A DNA stretch of 47,274 bases, from NCBI GenBank assembly GCA_020161245.1, contig JAIUOK010000037.1, forward strand, positions 1-47,274, written 5' to 3'. Numbering within the stretch: the stretch's first letter is position 1; every line of letters begins with the position of its first letter. This DNA comes from Actinomycetota bacterium (lineage in GTDB: Bacteria; Actinomycetota; Actinomycetes; S36-B12; CAIYMF01). Both the position numbers and the translations under genes were made by a program. Under the pieces are notes generated by a model, which saw only the letters and a list, made by a program, of their open reading frames with translations, searched no databases and was not told the DNA's origin. Positions 1 through 8,744 of the stretch are shown piece after piece.

Positions 1-15
1 CCCCCCGCGAGTTCG

Positions 16-50
16 CGAGCCCCCGACCCGGCCACCGGGCGGGGGCTCGC
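16..50. terminator. GC-rich hairpin, probable terminator of a gene left of the window
   Basis: A ten-base perfect inverted repeat (GCGAGCCCCC at 16-25, GGGGGCTCGC at 41-50) encloses a further CCCGG/CCGGG pairing, so nearly the whole segment folds into one hairpin. No T tract follows, which is usual in GC-rich actinomycetes. It precedes the first gene, so it most likely ends transcription of something outside the window. Confidence 0.6.
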
Positions 51-160
51 CTCGTTCCTGACCGGTCCGACCTGCCGACCCCGCATCACGGGCGGCGCAG
101 AACCGCAGCACGGGGCGCGCAACGCCCGTGCTGCGCGCGTACCGTCGTGAGGGCCGGCCG

Positions 161-1933
161 ATGGTCGGCGCCGAGCGCCGACCCGACGACCCTGGACGCG
201 CTATGCCGCAGCCGCTGCGCCCCGACGACGACCGCCCCAGCCCGCTGACGCAGGCGGTCGTGGACGCGCTGCCCGACGAGGTGGCGGTGCTCGACGCCTC
301 CGGCCGGGTGCTGCTCACCAACATCGCCTGGGAGGAGCGGATCGTCCACGGGGCCGACCGGTCGGGCGCGTGGGTCGCCTGCGGCATCGACGACGACTAC
401 CTGGTGCGCCTGGCCATCAGCCCCGAGCCCGACGCGGAGGCCGCCCGCGCCGGCGTCGCAGCCGTGCTCGAGGGATCGCTGCGCAGCTTCGGGCTCGACT
501 ACGTGGCCGAGGTCGACGGCGACCGCCGCCGCTTCCACCTCGACGTGCGCGCGCTGCCCGGCGGTGTGCCCGGCATCCTCGTCGAGCACCGCGACGTCAC
601 GGCGAGCGCACGCGTCGAGGAGCAGCTGGTCGCTTCCGCGACCACCGACGGGCTCACGGGCCTGCCCAACCGCGGGCTGCTGCTCGACCGCGTCCGGGGT
701 GCGCTGGCCCGCTCGATGCGCACGTCGCACGTCGTCGCCGCCCTCAGCATCGACATCGACGCCTTCACCTCGGTCAACGACACCCTCGGCCGCGATGCCG
801 GCGACCAGGTGCTGATGTCGGTGGCGCGCCGGCTCACGCGCGCCTGCCGCGCAGGCGACACGGTCGCCCGTCTCGGCGCCGACGAGTTCGTGGTGCTGGT
901 CGAGGACGTCGACGCGATCGACAGCGTCCACGGCGTGGCGCGGCGCATCCTCGAGTCGATGGCCGCCCCGATCGTGATCGGCGGGTCCGAGCTGTGGTTC
1001 TCGGTCTCGATCGGCGTCGCCATCGCCGGCAGCCAGACCCCGGCGACGCCGGCTGGCGCCGAGGGTCTCGTGGCTGACGCCGACATCGCCCTCTACCGCG
1101 CCAAGGAGCGGGGCCGGAACCGCTACGTGCTGTTCGAGCCCTCGATGCGCGCGCACGAGGAGCAGCGGCTCGCCGTGTCCAGCGGCCTGCGCCAGGCCCT
1201 GCGCGACCGCCGGCTCCAGCTGGCCTACCAGCCGGTGTTCGCCTGCGCCGACGACCACGTGCTGGGGGTCGAGGCCCTCGTGCGCTGGGACCGTCCCGGG
1301 CACGGGCTGGTGCCGCCGTCGGGCTTCCTCGACGTCGCCGAGGACACCGGCCTCATCGTCGAGATCGGCGCCTGGGTGCTCGACGAGGCGTGCCGGCAGG
1401 CCCGCGAGTGGCAGCGCGTGGCGCCGTCGGACTTCGTCGTGGGGATCAACCTCTCCGCCCGCCAGCTCTCCGACCCCGGCCTTCCGGGCCTGGTCCGCCA
1501 GTCGCTGCAGCGCTACGGCGTCGACCCGTTCCGCATCGCCCTCGAGGTCAACGAGCGCGCACTGGTCGACGACCCCGAGCGGGCCCGCCGCACGCTGCAC
1601 GAGATCCTCGGCTTCGGCGTCCAGGTCGCCGTCGACCAGTTCGGCACCGGCTACTCGTCGCTGGCCTACCTGCAGCGCTTCCCGGTCGGCGCCATCAAGA
1701 TCGACCGCCGGTTCGTCGCGCTGCTGCCCGACGACCGCACGTCGTCGGCGCTGGTGCGCGGCATCGTGGGCATGGCCGACGCGCTCGGCATCATCACCGT
1801 CGCCGAGGGCGTCGAGACCGAGGCGCAGCGCACGGCGGTGGAACGCCTCGGCTGCCACGCCTACCAGGGCTACCTCAAGGCCCGCCCCGGCCACCCCGAC
1901 ACCATCACCACCCTCCTCACCACCGGCGCCTGA
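161..1933 (+). CDS. PAS-GGDEF-EAL protein with altered active-site motifs
   Basis: A soluble, roughly 590-residue cyclic-di-GMP family protein. An N-terminal PAS-like segment (about residues 25-140, starting near LPDEVAVLDASGRVLLTN) is followed by a GGDEF domain (about 155-320) and an EAL domain (about 340-585). No membrane segment is visible. The GGDEF signature reads RLGADEF instead of GGDEF. In the EAL half, EALVRW, the asparagine of INLSARQL, LEVNE, IKID and AEGVE are kept, but the usual DDFGTGYSS reads DQFGTGYSS. Canonical GGDEF/EAL enzymes make or hydrolyse c-di-GMP; here both activities may be weak, which would suit a sensor or receptor role. That is inference. The ATG at 161 is preferred because GAGGG lies seven bases upstream; an upstream GTG at 128 and an ATG at 203 are in frame. 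Confidence 0.88.
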   Translation: MVGAERRPDDPGRAMPQPLRPDDDRPSPLTQAVVDALPDEVAVLDASGRVLLTNIAWEERIVHGADRSGAWVACGIDDDYLVRLAISPEPDAEAARAGVAAVLEGSLRSFGLDYVAEVDGDRRRFHLDVRALPGGVPGILVEHRDVTASARVEEQLVASATTDGLTGLPNRGLLLDRVRGALARSMRTSHVVAALSIDIDAFTSVNDTLGRDAGDQVLMSVARRLTRACRAGDTVARLGADEFVVLVEDVDAIDSVHGVARRILESMAAPIVIGGSELWFSVSIGVAIAGSQTPATPAGAEGLVADADIALYRAKERGRNRYVLFEPSMRAHEEQRLAVSSGLRQALRDRRLQLAYQPVFACADDHVLGVEALVRWDRPGHGLVPPSGFLDVAEDTGLIVEIGAWVLDEACRQAREWQRVAPSDFVVGINLSARQLSDPGLPGLVRQSLQRYGVDPFRIALEVNERALVDDPERARRTLHEILGFGVQVAVDQFGTGYSSLAYLQRFPVGAIKIDRRFVALLPDDRTSSALVRGIVGMADALGIITVAEGVETEAQRTAVERLGCHAYQGYLKARPGHPDTITTLLTTGA

Positions 1934-1946
1934 CCCCACGGATCCG

Positions 1947-1975
1947 AGGGACACCCTTTCCGGGTGAAGTCCCCT
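1947..1975. terminator. Hairpin between convergent genes
   Basis: AGGGACACCC (1947-1956) can pair with GGGT and GTCCCCT (1962-1975) around a short loop, with a three-base bulge. It starts 14 bases after the stop of the PAS-GGDEF-EAL gene. The rest of the gap up to 2146 holds no ORF or structured RNA that I can name; a small hairpin ACAGG/CCTGT near 2095-2108 is the only other feature. Confidence 0.35.
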
Positions 1976-2146
1976 ACTGGCCGCGGCGTCGTTCCTCCGC
2001 CCCGACCAGCGGGGGCCCATCACCTGCGTGCGATAGGAGCAAGGAATGCGCCCCAAGCTGTCCACAGCACGACGGCCCGGCGGCTGGGTGATTCACAGGG
2101 ACGCCTGTACTTGCGGGTGCGAAAGGCAGCCTCTGGGTTAGTGGCG

Positions 2147-2515
2147 TCAGCGCGCGAGCGCGCGCAGCACTGCGGCCTGCGCGTCGTCCGGCGCGACGCC
2201 GAGCAGCGCCACGGCCCGCGCGTACTGCTCGGCCGCCTCGCTGAGACGGCGCCGACGCTCGGACGGCGACGCCGCGACGCCGTCGGCCACCACCGTGCCG
2301 GTGCGGCGGCGCGAGACGACGAGCCCAGCGGACTCCAGCTCGGCGTACGCGCGCGCGACGGTGCCGGTGGCGAGGCCGAGGTCGTGAGCGAGCTGGCGGA
2401 TCGAGGGCAGCCGGTCGCCGGCCTCGAGGGTGCCGCTCGCGACCATCGCCTCGAGCTGCGCGCGGATCTGCTCGTAGGGCGGCACCGCGCTCGACGGATC
2501 GACCGTGAGGATCAC
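2147..2515 (-). CDS. GntR-family regulator, YtrA type (short)
   Basis: A 122-residue repressor with a GntR winged-helix domain at about residues 5-80 (VPPYEQIRAQLEAMV, GDRLPSIRQLAHDLG, VARAYAELESAGLV) and only a short C-terminal helix, as in the YtrA subfamily, which has no large effector domain. YtrA-type regulators usually sit beside genes for ABC or membrane proteins and repress their own operon. Here the GTG start at 2515 overlaps the TGA of the upstream membrane-protein gene by four bases (GTGA), so the two are translationally coupled. A longer reading frame upstream exists but is a shadow of the membrane gene. Effector unknown. Confidence 0.88.
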   Translation of the reverse strand: MILTVDPSSAVPPYEQIRAQLEAMVASGTLEAGDRLPSIRQLAHDLGLATGTVARAYAELESAGLVVSRRRTGTVVADGVAASPSERRRRLSEAAEQYARAVALLGVAPDDAQAAVLRALAR

Positions 2516-3441
2516 GCCGGAGCCTCCACCACGGAGTCGCGACGGCGCACGGGGAACGGACGACGGCCGAGCCGGCGCCCGACGACGAACCCGGTGATCG
2601 GCAGGACGACGCAGAACACGACGAGCACGAGCGCGTACAGGCCGCCGAGCAGCTGGGCCTCCCCGGCGAGCACGACAGACGGATCGTCGCCGACGGCGCG
2701 CGCGGCGAGGGTGAGGATCGCTCCGGCGACGGCGATGGACGCGGCCCAGATGCCAATGCCGACGGTGGCGCCGCCGATCGCGTGCAGCGAACGGGACCGC
2801 ACCGCGTCGTCGGCAGCGGCGACGTCGGGGGCGAGATCGGGACGGGACCGCTCGAGGACGTACTGCGCGACGACGAGACCCGCCACCGAGATCGCGGCCG
2901 CACCGAGGCCGAAGCCGATGACCCACGGGTCGCGCGATCCGGTCGCCAGCGCCAGGGCGCCTGCGATCGCCCCGGCCAGGCCGAGGCGCCGCGGCCACAC
3001 GGCGGCCCACGAGCCGACGTAGTCGGTGAGCTCCCGTCGCTCGAGCGACGCCGTGCGCGGGCCGTCGCCCGGATCGGTCTGGGCAGTGCGCAGCTCGGCC
3101 ACGACCGAGCCCGCCCAGTACCCGATCAGCCCCCACAGCAGGAACGCCAGCTCAAACGTCAGTCGCTGCTCGCGCATGGCGACGACAACCACCCAGCCGA
3201 CGCAGCCGGCCACCGCGACGAGCACCCCGACCGTCCGCCACAGCCGCGTGCGGGCGATCGCGTCGACCACGAGCCCGACGTTGTCGATCGTGACATCGAG
3301 ATCGGATAGCTCCGCTACCTCCTCCACCTCTGCCCGCTCCACGGGCCGCAACCGCTGCGCCAGCAGGAGGACGGCGAAGAGCGTGAGGATCGTCACGAGG
3401 GCCAGCAGCGCCATCAACGGTGCGCCGAAGGTGGAGACCAT
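2512..3441 (-). CDS. Multi-pass membrane protein coupled to the GntR regulator
   Basis: A 309-residue integral membrane protein with about seven to eight hydrophobic segments. The first is at residues 5-28 (LMALLALVTILTLFAVLLLA) and the last near 275-295. No catalytic motif or named family is evident; a relation to the membrane proteins that often accompany short GntR regulators (DUF1648-like) is possible but not shown by any motif I can point to. The ATG at 3441 is preceded by GAGAGGAAG, a good ribosome-binding site. The gene leads a two-gene operon with the GntR gene and starts from a promoter region shared with the divergent gene at 3515. Confidence 0.75.
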   Translation of the reverse strand: MVSTFGAPLMALLALVTILTLFAVLLLAQRLRPVERAEVEEVAELSDLDVTIDNVGLVVDAIARTRLWRTVGVLVAVAGCVGWVVVVAMREQRLTFELAFLLWGLIGYWAGSVVAELRTAQTDPGDGPRTASLERRELTDYVGSWAAVWPRRLGLAGAIAGALALATGSRDPWVIGFGLGAAAISVAGLVVAQYVLERSRPDLAPDVAAADDAVRSRSLHAIGGATVGIGIWAASIAVAGAILTLAARAVGDDPSVVLAGEAQLLGGLYALVLVVFCVVLPITGFVVGRRLGRRPFPVRRRDSVVEAPA

Positions 3442-3454
3442 AGGGCTTCCTCTC

Positions 3455-3504
3455 TTGACGCCCGGACGTCATGAATGTATCAATGCCTTGCATCATTAAG
3501 TCAA
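3455..3504. promoter_or_regulatory. Face-to-face divergent promoters with a central palindrome
   Basis: On the plus strand TTGACG (3455-3460), a 17-base spacer and TATCAA (3478-3483) make a good sigma-70-type promoter. On the minus strand TTGACT (3504-3499) is followed by GATACA after 17 bases, or TACATT after 19. Both promoters cross the perfect palindrome ATGC-CTT-GCAT (3483-3493), which is therefore a reasonable operator for the adjacent GntR regulator. The region is also much richer in A and T than its surroundings. Confidence 0.5.
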
Positions 3505-3514
3505 GGGGGACGGC

Positions 3515-4153
3515 GTGGTGAGTCAGACCCAGCGACGCGTGAGCGACGAGGTGTGGGCTGCTGCACCAGTGCGCCGGCTACCAGTGCGACGGGTAGTCGC
3601 CGCAACTGTCGCTGCCGCTGCGCTCCTCTTCGTCGGCGCCGCCGCCTGGACGACGGGGCTGGTCGTGCCCCAGCTGGAGATACAGACGACGGGCTCGGCA
3701 TCCAAGGCCGGCAGCGCGACGTTCGACTACCGCTTCTTCCTGCTCAACCGCGGCAGCCGCGACATCACGCTGACGGGCATCTCGGCGGGTGCGCCCTGGC
3801 TCGCCGTGACGGAGGTGACGCGGCCGCAGGAGTGGTCGCAGGGAGCCGGAGCCATCGGGGCAACGCAGCCACTGCTGCCCCTCGTCGTCGCCCCGAGCAC
3901 CGGCGAGGAGATCCGCATCGTGCTCACGGTCGACTGCGCCGCCCGCACCGACGCCGCGGTGCCGCTGCTGTTCGACGTCGACGGGTTCGCGCGCAGCCAC
4001 ACCGTCTCGCTGCAGCCGGAGCCGGCGACGCCGCTGTTCGCCGGCGACAGCCCGCCGGACGGGCTCGACCGCTACGCCCTGCTGCCCTGGCCGCAGTCGC
4101 AGATGGACTGGGTGTGCAACCCCTACAGGGGCGACGACGCCGAGACCGGCTGA
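3515..4153 (+). CDS. Membrane-anchored extracytoplasmic protein of unknown function
   Basis: A 212-residue protein with a short cytoplasmic N-terminus rich in arginine, one transmembrane helix at about residues 28-50 (VVAATVAAAALLFVGAAAW) and an outside domain of about 160 residues. That domain has alternating beta-type segments (SATFDYRFFLLNRGSRDITL, EEIRIVLTVDC) suggesting an Ig-like or beta-sandwich fold, plus two cysteines that could pair. I do not recognise a family. The GTG start at 3515 follows AAGGGGGA. It is divergent from the membrane/GntR operon and shares its promoter region, so joint control is likely. Confidence 0.7.
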   Translation: MVSQTQRRVSDEVWAAAPVRRLPVRRVVAATVAAAALLFVGAAAWTTGLVVPQLEIQTTGSASKAGSATFDYRFFLLNRGSRDITLTGISAGAPWLAVTEVTRPQEWSQGAGAIGATQPLLPLVVAPSTGEEIRIVLTVDCAARTDAAVPLLFDVDGFARSHTVSLQPEPATPLFAGDSPPDGLDRYALLPWPQSQMDWVCNPYRGDDAETG

Positions 4154-4166
4154 GCCGCAGGCGTTC

Positions 4167-6131
4167 TCAGACGGCGGTGAGCCAGACGGCGGCGTAGGGC
4201 TCGAGGACCACCTGGCCGTGCTCGCGGCGCGGAGCCTCGCCGCTCAGCCGGTCGACCAGCTCGCTGTGCTGCAGGGTCCCGAGGGCCCAGTCGTCGACGT
4301 ACTGCCAGTCGTTCGAGCAGTTGTAGAGCTGCACGACGTCGCCCGCGGCGTGGCGCCGGACGACGCCGAGCACGGAGCGGTTCGACGTCTCGACCGGACG
4401 CGACTCCACAGCCGCGTGCAGCGCCGGCAGCGAGCGGCGGACGTCAGCGAGATGCCGCACCATCGCATGCATCGTGCCCTCGATCGAGTGCGGGTCGCCA
4501 CGCCGGCCGGCCCTGTCCCAGGGCATCGCGGGACGGTGCATCCAGCGGTTGTCCTCCGCGTGCGCGGGCTCGTCGAGGTAGGTGCGGTCGTTGAGAAGCG
4601 CGAGCTCGTCGCCCATGTACAGCAGCGGGATCCCGCCGAAGCCGTACACGACGGCGTAGCCGAGGCGCACCCGGCGCAGAGCGGTCTGGTAGCCGGCGAC
4701 GTCGTTGGCCGCGAGCGCCGACTCGACGCCAGCGAGCGACGCCGCGGAGCCGCTCATCCGGCTGTCGCCCGTGGCCTCGTTGACCTGGAACTCCTCGCCG
4801 CGGGCGTAGCTCCCGGGGAAGCGGCCCGAGTACCACTCCGACAGGAACCGCCGGTGGTCGTAGCCGTTCCAGCCCACGGCTGCGGCGTCGCGGTCGTCGA
4901 TGGCCCAGCCGATGTCGTCGTGGCAGCGCAGGTACGTCGCCCACGCCGTCGTCGTGGCCTTCGGCGGGAACCGGTCGAGCGCGCGCACGAGGAGCCGGGC
5001 ATCGCTGGTGGCGAGCGCCGACCAGATCTGCACCATGAGGCTGTTGTGGTACGCCAGGTCGCTCACCGCACCGGCGTACTCGCCGACGCCGAGGTACTTC
5101 ACGAGGTCGTCCGGAGCCACGATCGCCTCGGCCTTGAAGACCAGCGACGGCGCGGCGATGCGGGCCACCGCGCGCAGCGCGCGGGTGAGCGCGTGGACCT
5201 CCGGCTGGTTCTGGCAGTCGGTGCCCATCCGCTTCCACAGGAACGCGATCGCGTCGAGGCGCAGGCAGTCGACACCCTTGTTCGCCAGGAAGAGCATGAG
5301 GTCGGCGAACTCGCACACGACGTCGGGGTTGGCCCAGTTGAGATCCCACTGGTAGCTGTTGAACGTCGTCCAGACCCAGCCCTGGATCTCGTCGTCCCAC
5401 GTGAAGTTGCCGGGGGCGAAGTCGGGGAACACCTCGGGGAGGGTGCGCTCGAACTTGTCTGGCTCGGTGCGGTCGTCGAAGACGAGGAAGTACTGGCGGT
5501 ACTTCGGATCGCCGGCGCGTGCGGCCGCGGCCCACGGGTGCTCGCGCGCGACGTGGTTGAGGACGAGGTCGATCGTGAGCGCGATGCCGTTGTCGTGGAG
5601 CACCGTCGCGAGCTTCTCGAGGTCGTCCATCGTGCCGAGGTCCGAGCGCACGGCGCGGTAGTCGGCCACGGCGTACCCGCCGTCGTTGGCGCCCTCCCGC
5701 GGCTGCAGCAGCGGCATGAGGTGCAGGTACGTGGTGCCGAGCTCGCGGAGGTAGTCGACGTGCTCGGCGACGCCGGCCAGGGTGCCGCCGAACCGGTCGG
5801 CGTAGCAGACGTAGCCGATGGCGTCGGGTCGCTGGAACCAGTCGGGCGAGAGCAGCCGGTCGCGGTCGCGCTCGCGCAGCGGGTCGGGCCTCGAGGTCCA
5901 TCCCGACACGACGACGGCGGCAAGCCGGTCGAGCAGGGCGTCACCCTCCTCGGTGCGGCCGTAGATGCGCCGCACGCCCGCCTCGAGGTCGCCGCCCCAG
6001 CGGCGCGCGCGCGCCAGCAGGTCGGCCGCCCCCGGGGCGGCCGCAGCGCCCTGGGCCCGCAGCGCGCGCAGGACCCGGGACTCGACGTCGGCGCCGGCAG
6101 CGCCGTCTGCAACCGGTTTCACGGACGTCAT
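4167..6131 (-). CDS. Amylosucrase (GH13 subfamily 4)
   Basis: A 654-residue cytoplasmic enzyme, the usual amylosucrase length. Amylosucrases use sucrose to extend alpha-1,4-glucan and release fructose. The (beta/alpha)8 barrel carries the GH13 signatures: nucleophile Asp293 in LRLDAIAF, acid/base Glu335 in VFKAEAIV, and Asp405 in RCHDDIGW. The stretches [20 protein letters not shown] and [11 protein letters not shown] closely match the Neisseria polysaccharea enzyme as I remember it, including the C-terminal DNRWMHRP region. The N-terminal helical domain (residues 1-95) is also of the amylosucrase type. The ATG at 6131 is chosen because longer frames run into the divergent gene at 6250. A sucrose hydrolase of the same subfamily cannot be excluded. 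Confidence 0.88.
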   Translation of the reverse strand: MTSVKPVADGAAGADVESRVLRALRAQGAAAAPGAADLLARARRWGGDLEAGVRRIYGRTEEGDALLDRLAAVVVSGWTSRPDPLRERDRDRLLSPDWFQRPDAIGYVCYADRFGGTLAGVAEHVDYLRELGTTYLHLMPLLQPREGANDGGYAVADYRAVRSDLGTMDDLEKLATVLHDNGIALTIDLVLNHVAREHPWAAAARAGDPKYRQYFLVFDDRTEPDKFERTLPEVFPDFAPGNFTWDDEIQGWVWTTFNSYQWDLNWANPDVVCEFADLMLFLANKGVDCLRLDAIAFLWKRMGTDCQNQPEVHALTRALRAVARIAAPSLVFKAEAIVAPDDLVKYLGVGEYAGAVSDLAYHNSLMVQIWSALATSDARLLVRALDRFPPKATTTAWATYLRCHDDIGWAIDDRDAAAVGWNGYDHRRFLSEWYSGRFPGSYARGEEFQVNEATGDSRMSGSAASLAGVESALAANDVAGYQTALRRVRLGYAVVYGFGGIPLLYMGDELALLNDRTYLDEPAHAEDNRWMHRPAMPWDRAGRRGDPHSIEGTMHAMVRHLADVRRSLPALHAAVESRPVETSNRSVLGVVRRHAAGDVVQLYNCSNDWQYVDDWALGTLQHSELVDRLSGEAPRREHGQVVLEPYAAVWLTAV

Positions 6132-6249
6132 TGTGGCCCCTGGGTCCCCGTGATGGGAGACCCCCGCCCGAACTCGGCCCGGCAGCTGGAAACACGTCTG
6201 ACACCGATCGGGCGGACGCGGGAAACACCGGCAGGGCACACTTCGCGCC

Positions 6250-7842
6250 ATGCAGAGCCGGACGGGCGCCGCCGTGGCCTACGACGAGATGGTCGACGCC
6301 GACGGCAAGCCGCGCCCGGGCATGCACGGGGTGGCCTCCGTGCTCGACACCCTCGGGGCCGAGGGGCTCACCGAGCGGGCCCGGCTGCGCGACGCCTACC
6401 TCGACCGGCAGGGCATCACCTTCTCGCTGTCGGGCCGCGAGCGCCCGCTGCCCATGGACCTCGTGCCGCGGGTGATCGGGGCCGAGGAGTGGACCCGCGT
6501 CGAGGCCGGCATCAAGCAGCGGATCAAGGCGCTGGAGATGTTCCTCCACGACGTCTACGGGCCGGGCGAGGTGCTCGAGGACGGCATCGTCCCCCGGCGC
6601 CTCGTCACCAGCTCGCACCACTACCACCGAGCGGCGTACGGGCTCGTGCCGCCGAACGGGGTGCGCATCCACGTCGCCGGCATCGACCTCATCCGCGACG
6701 AGGCCGGCACCTTCCGTGTGCTCGAGGACAACCTGCGCTGCCCGTCGGGCGTCTCCTACGTGCTGGAGAACCGGCGCACCCTCGCTCACGTGCTGCCCGA
6801 GGTGTTCAACGGCCAGCAGGTCCGGTCGGTGTTCGAGTACCCGGAGCACCTGCTCGACGCGCTCCGCGCCGCTGCGCCGTCCGACGTCGCCGATCCCACG
6901 GTGGCGGTGCTGACGCCGGGCGTGCACAACTCGGCGCACTTCGAGCACGCGTTCCTCGCCCGCCGGATGGGCGCCGAGCTCGTCGAGGGCCGCGACCTGT
7001 TCTGCCGCGACGACCGGCTGTGGATGCGCACGGTGCGCGGCGCTCGGCCGGTGCACGTGATCTACCGACGCATCGACGACGAGTACCTCGACCCGGTGCA
7101 CTTCCTGCCGGACTCGCTGCTCGGCGTCCCGGGCCTGCTCAACGCCGCCCGTGCCGGCAACGTCGCGATCGCGAACGCGGTGGGCAACGGCGTCGCCGAC
7201 GACAAGGCCGTCTACCCCTACGTGCCGGACATGATCGCCTACTACCTCGGCGAGACGGCGATCCTGCCCAACGTCACCACGTACAACCTGTCCGACCCCG
7301 ACCAGCGCCGGCATGTGCTCGAGCGCCTCGACCGCATGGTCGTGAAGCCGGTCGACGGCTCCGGCGGCTACGGCCTCGTCATCGGCAACCAGGCCAGCGA
7401 GTCGCAGCTGGAGGCGACGGCGCAGAAGATCCAGGACGACCCGCGCGCCTGGATCGCGCAGCCGATCGTCACGCTGTCGACGTCGCCCACCGTCGTCGGC
7501 GAGGGCGCGGTCGAGCCGCGGCACGTCGACCTGCGCCCGTTCGCGGTCAACGACGGCGACGACATCTTCGTCCTGCCCGGCGGGCTCACCCGCGTCGCGC
7601 TGCCCAAGGGCAGCCTCGTGGTGAACTCCTCGCAGGGCGGAGGCTCGAAGGACACCTGGGTGCTCGACGAGGGCGAGCGCGGTCCCGCCGGCGAGAGCGC
7701 GCCGCCCCGCGTCACGCGCGTGCGCCGCAGCGCCGTCGCCCGCCACCACGCGCCGGTCACCGCCGACGAGCGCCTGCGCCAGCAGGAGGGCCAGCAGCAG
7801 CAGTCGGCCGGCACCGGCGCGACGGGGGCCCTGCCGTGCTAA
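6250..7842 (+). CDS. Circularly permuted ATP-grasp protein
   Basis: A 530-residue protein of the circularly permuted ATP-grasp family (DUF404/DUF407 type). Recognisable blocks are [19 protein letters not shown] near the start, [16 protein letters not shown] (about 98-113), [20 protein letters not shown] (about 157-176), [12 protein letters not shown] (about 363-374) and [12 protein letters not shown]-grasp enzymes join a carboxylate to an amine through an acyl-phosphate; the substrate of this family is unknown. The C-terminal 60 residues are basic and Gln-rich and look disordered. The stop overlaps the next gene, so ATP-grasp, alpha-E and transglutaminase proteins form one operon, an arrangement conserved in many bacteria. 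CACACT lies seven bases before the ATG, a possible weak leaderless -10. Confidence 0.92.
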   Translation: MQSRTGAAVAYDEMVDADGKPRPGMHGVASVLDTLGAEGLTERARLRDAYLDRQGITFSLSGRERPLPMDLVPRVIGAEEWTRVEAGIKQRIKALEMFLHDVYGPGEVLEDGIVPRRLVTSSHHYHRAAYGLVPPNGVRIHVAGIDLIRDEAGTFRVLEDNLRCPSGVSYVLENRRTLAHVLPEVFNGQQVRSVFEYPEHLLDALRAAAPSDVADPTVAVLTPGVHNSAHFEHAFLARRMGAELVEGRDLFCRDDRLWMRTVRGARPVHVIYRRIDDEYLDPVHFLPDSLLGVPGLLNAARAGNVAIANAVGNGVADDKAVYPYVPDMIAYYLGETAILPNVTTYNLSDPDQRRHVLERLDRMVVKPVDGSGGYGLVIGNQASESQLEATAQKIQDDPRAWIAQPIVTLSTSPTVVGEGAVEPRHVDLRPFAVNDGDDIFVLPGGLTRVALPKGSLVVNSSQGGGSKDTWVLDEGERGPAGESAPPRVTRVRRSAVARHHAPVTADERLRQQEGQQQQSAGTGATGALPC

Positions 7843-8744
7843 GCCGTCTCGCCGAGTCGTTCTACTGGATCGGCCGCTACCTCGAGCGCGCCGAGGCCAC
7901 CGCCCGCCTCCTCGCCGAGCACTACCACCTCACGGTGGAGGACCGCTCCGTGCCGGACGACGTCGCCGCCGCCGTCGTCCTCGACGCGCTCTCGCTGCCC
8001 CACGGCACCATCACCTCGCCGTCGGAGCTCGTCCGCGCGCTGCTCGGCGACGTCGGCAACCCCTCGACCGTCATCGGAGCTGTGGGCGCCGCGCGCGAGA
8101 ACGCGCGGTCGGTCCGCGATGCCATCTCCGGCGACGTCTTCGAGTCGCTCAACGGCGCCTACCTCACGCTGACGCGCGGCCTCATGGCGGCGGCGTCGCC
8201 CGGCCCGTCGATGCATCGCGTGATCGAGCGCCTCATGGTGGTCAACGGCGCGATCGAGTGGACGATGACCCGCGACGAGGGCCACTGGTTCCTGCTGCTG
8301 GGTCGCTCGCTCGAGCGGATCGACATGACGTCGCGGCTGCTCGACGTGCACCACGAGGTGCTCTGGCCGGACACGGGCCCCATCGCCACGCTCCGCTCGG
8401 CAGCCGGCCTCACCCCGTTCCTGCGCACCGGCGAACCGCCGACGGGCGACGCCGTCCGCCGGTTCCTCGTCCTCGAGCCGACCTTCCCCCGCTCGCTCCT
8501 GCACAGCGCGCGGGGCGCCGAGGAGGCTGCGCGAGGCCTTCAGTCGCAAGGGAATGCGGCCGACGCCACGCTTCTCCGCGAGGTGGGCCTGATGCGCTCG
8601 CGCCTGGAGTTCGCTGGCCTGGTGCAGGACCCTTCCGAGGTCGACGCGCTCGCCGCCGAGACCCAGATGTCGGCCGTCGACGCCGCCCTCGCCACCGCCG
8701 ACGCGTACTTCCGCCAGGCCGGCACGATCGTGTGGAGCCACTGA
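7836..8744 (+). CDS. Alpha-E domain protein (DUF403)
   Basis: A 302-residue all-helical protein that begins with the hallmark [20 protein letters not shown] and ends with NWxH-like features replaced by TIVWSH. The alpha-E family is nearly always encoded between a permuted ATP-grasp gene and a transglutaminase gene, as here. No catalytic residue has been assigned to it to my knowledge, and a role as partner or scaffold of the ATP-grasp enzyme is inferred. The GTG start at 7836 overlaps the upstream stop by seven bases, and the stop TGA shares its A with the ATG of the next gene, so all three proteins should be made together. Confidence 0.92.
   Translation: MLSRLAESFYWIGRYLERAEATARLLAEHYHLTVEDRSVPDDVAAAVVLDALSLPHGTITSPSELVRALLGDVGNPSTVIGAVGAARENARSVRDAISGDVFESLNGAYLTLTRGLMAAASPGPSMHRVIERLMVVNGAIEWTMTRDEGHWFLLLGRSLERIDMTSRLLDVHHEVLWPDTGPIATLRSAAGLTPFLRTGEPPTGDAVRRFLVLEPTFPRSLLHSARGAEEAARGLQSQGNAADATLLREVGLMRSRLEFAGLVQDPSEVDALAAETQMSAVDAALATADAYFRQAGTIVWSH

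Noticed and set aside
86..2065. A 659-codon minus-strand open frame
   Set aside because: Antisense to the PAS-GGDEF-EAL gene. Its composition (runs of Val, Ala, Gly, His, Asp, Arg) and absence of any domain mark it as a shadow.
1934..2146. Possible c-di-GMP or other riboswitch in the gap after the GGDEF-EAL gene
   Set aside because: The segment has small hairpins, but the conserved GEMM blocks are not present, and it lies between convergent gene ends rather than before a start codon.
4218..8744. A 1508-codon plus-strand open frame covering amylosucrase antisense and running through the ATP-grasp gene to alpha-E
   Set aside because: Only its last 300 codons are a real gene (alpha-E, from the GTG at 7836). 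The rest is low-complexity Arg/Ala/Val/Gly sequence opposite or out of frame with clear enzymes, a usual effect of high GC content.
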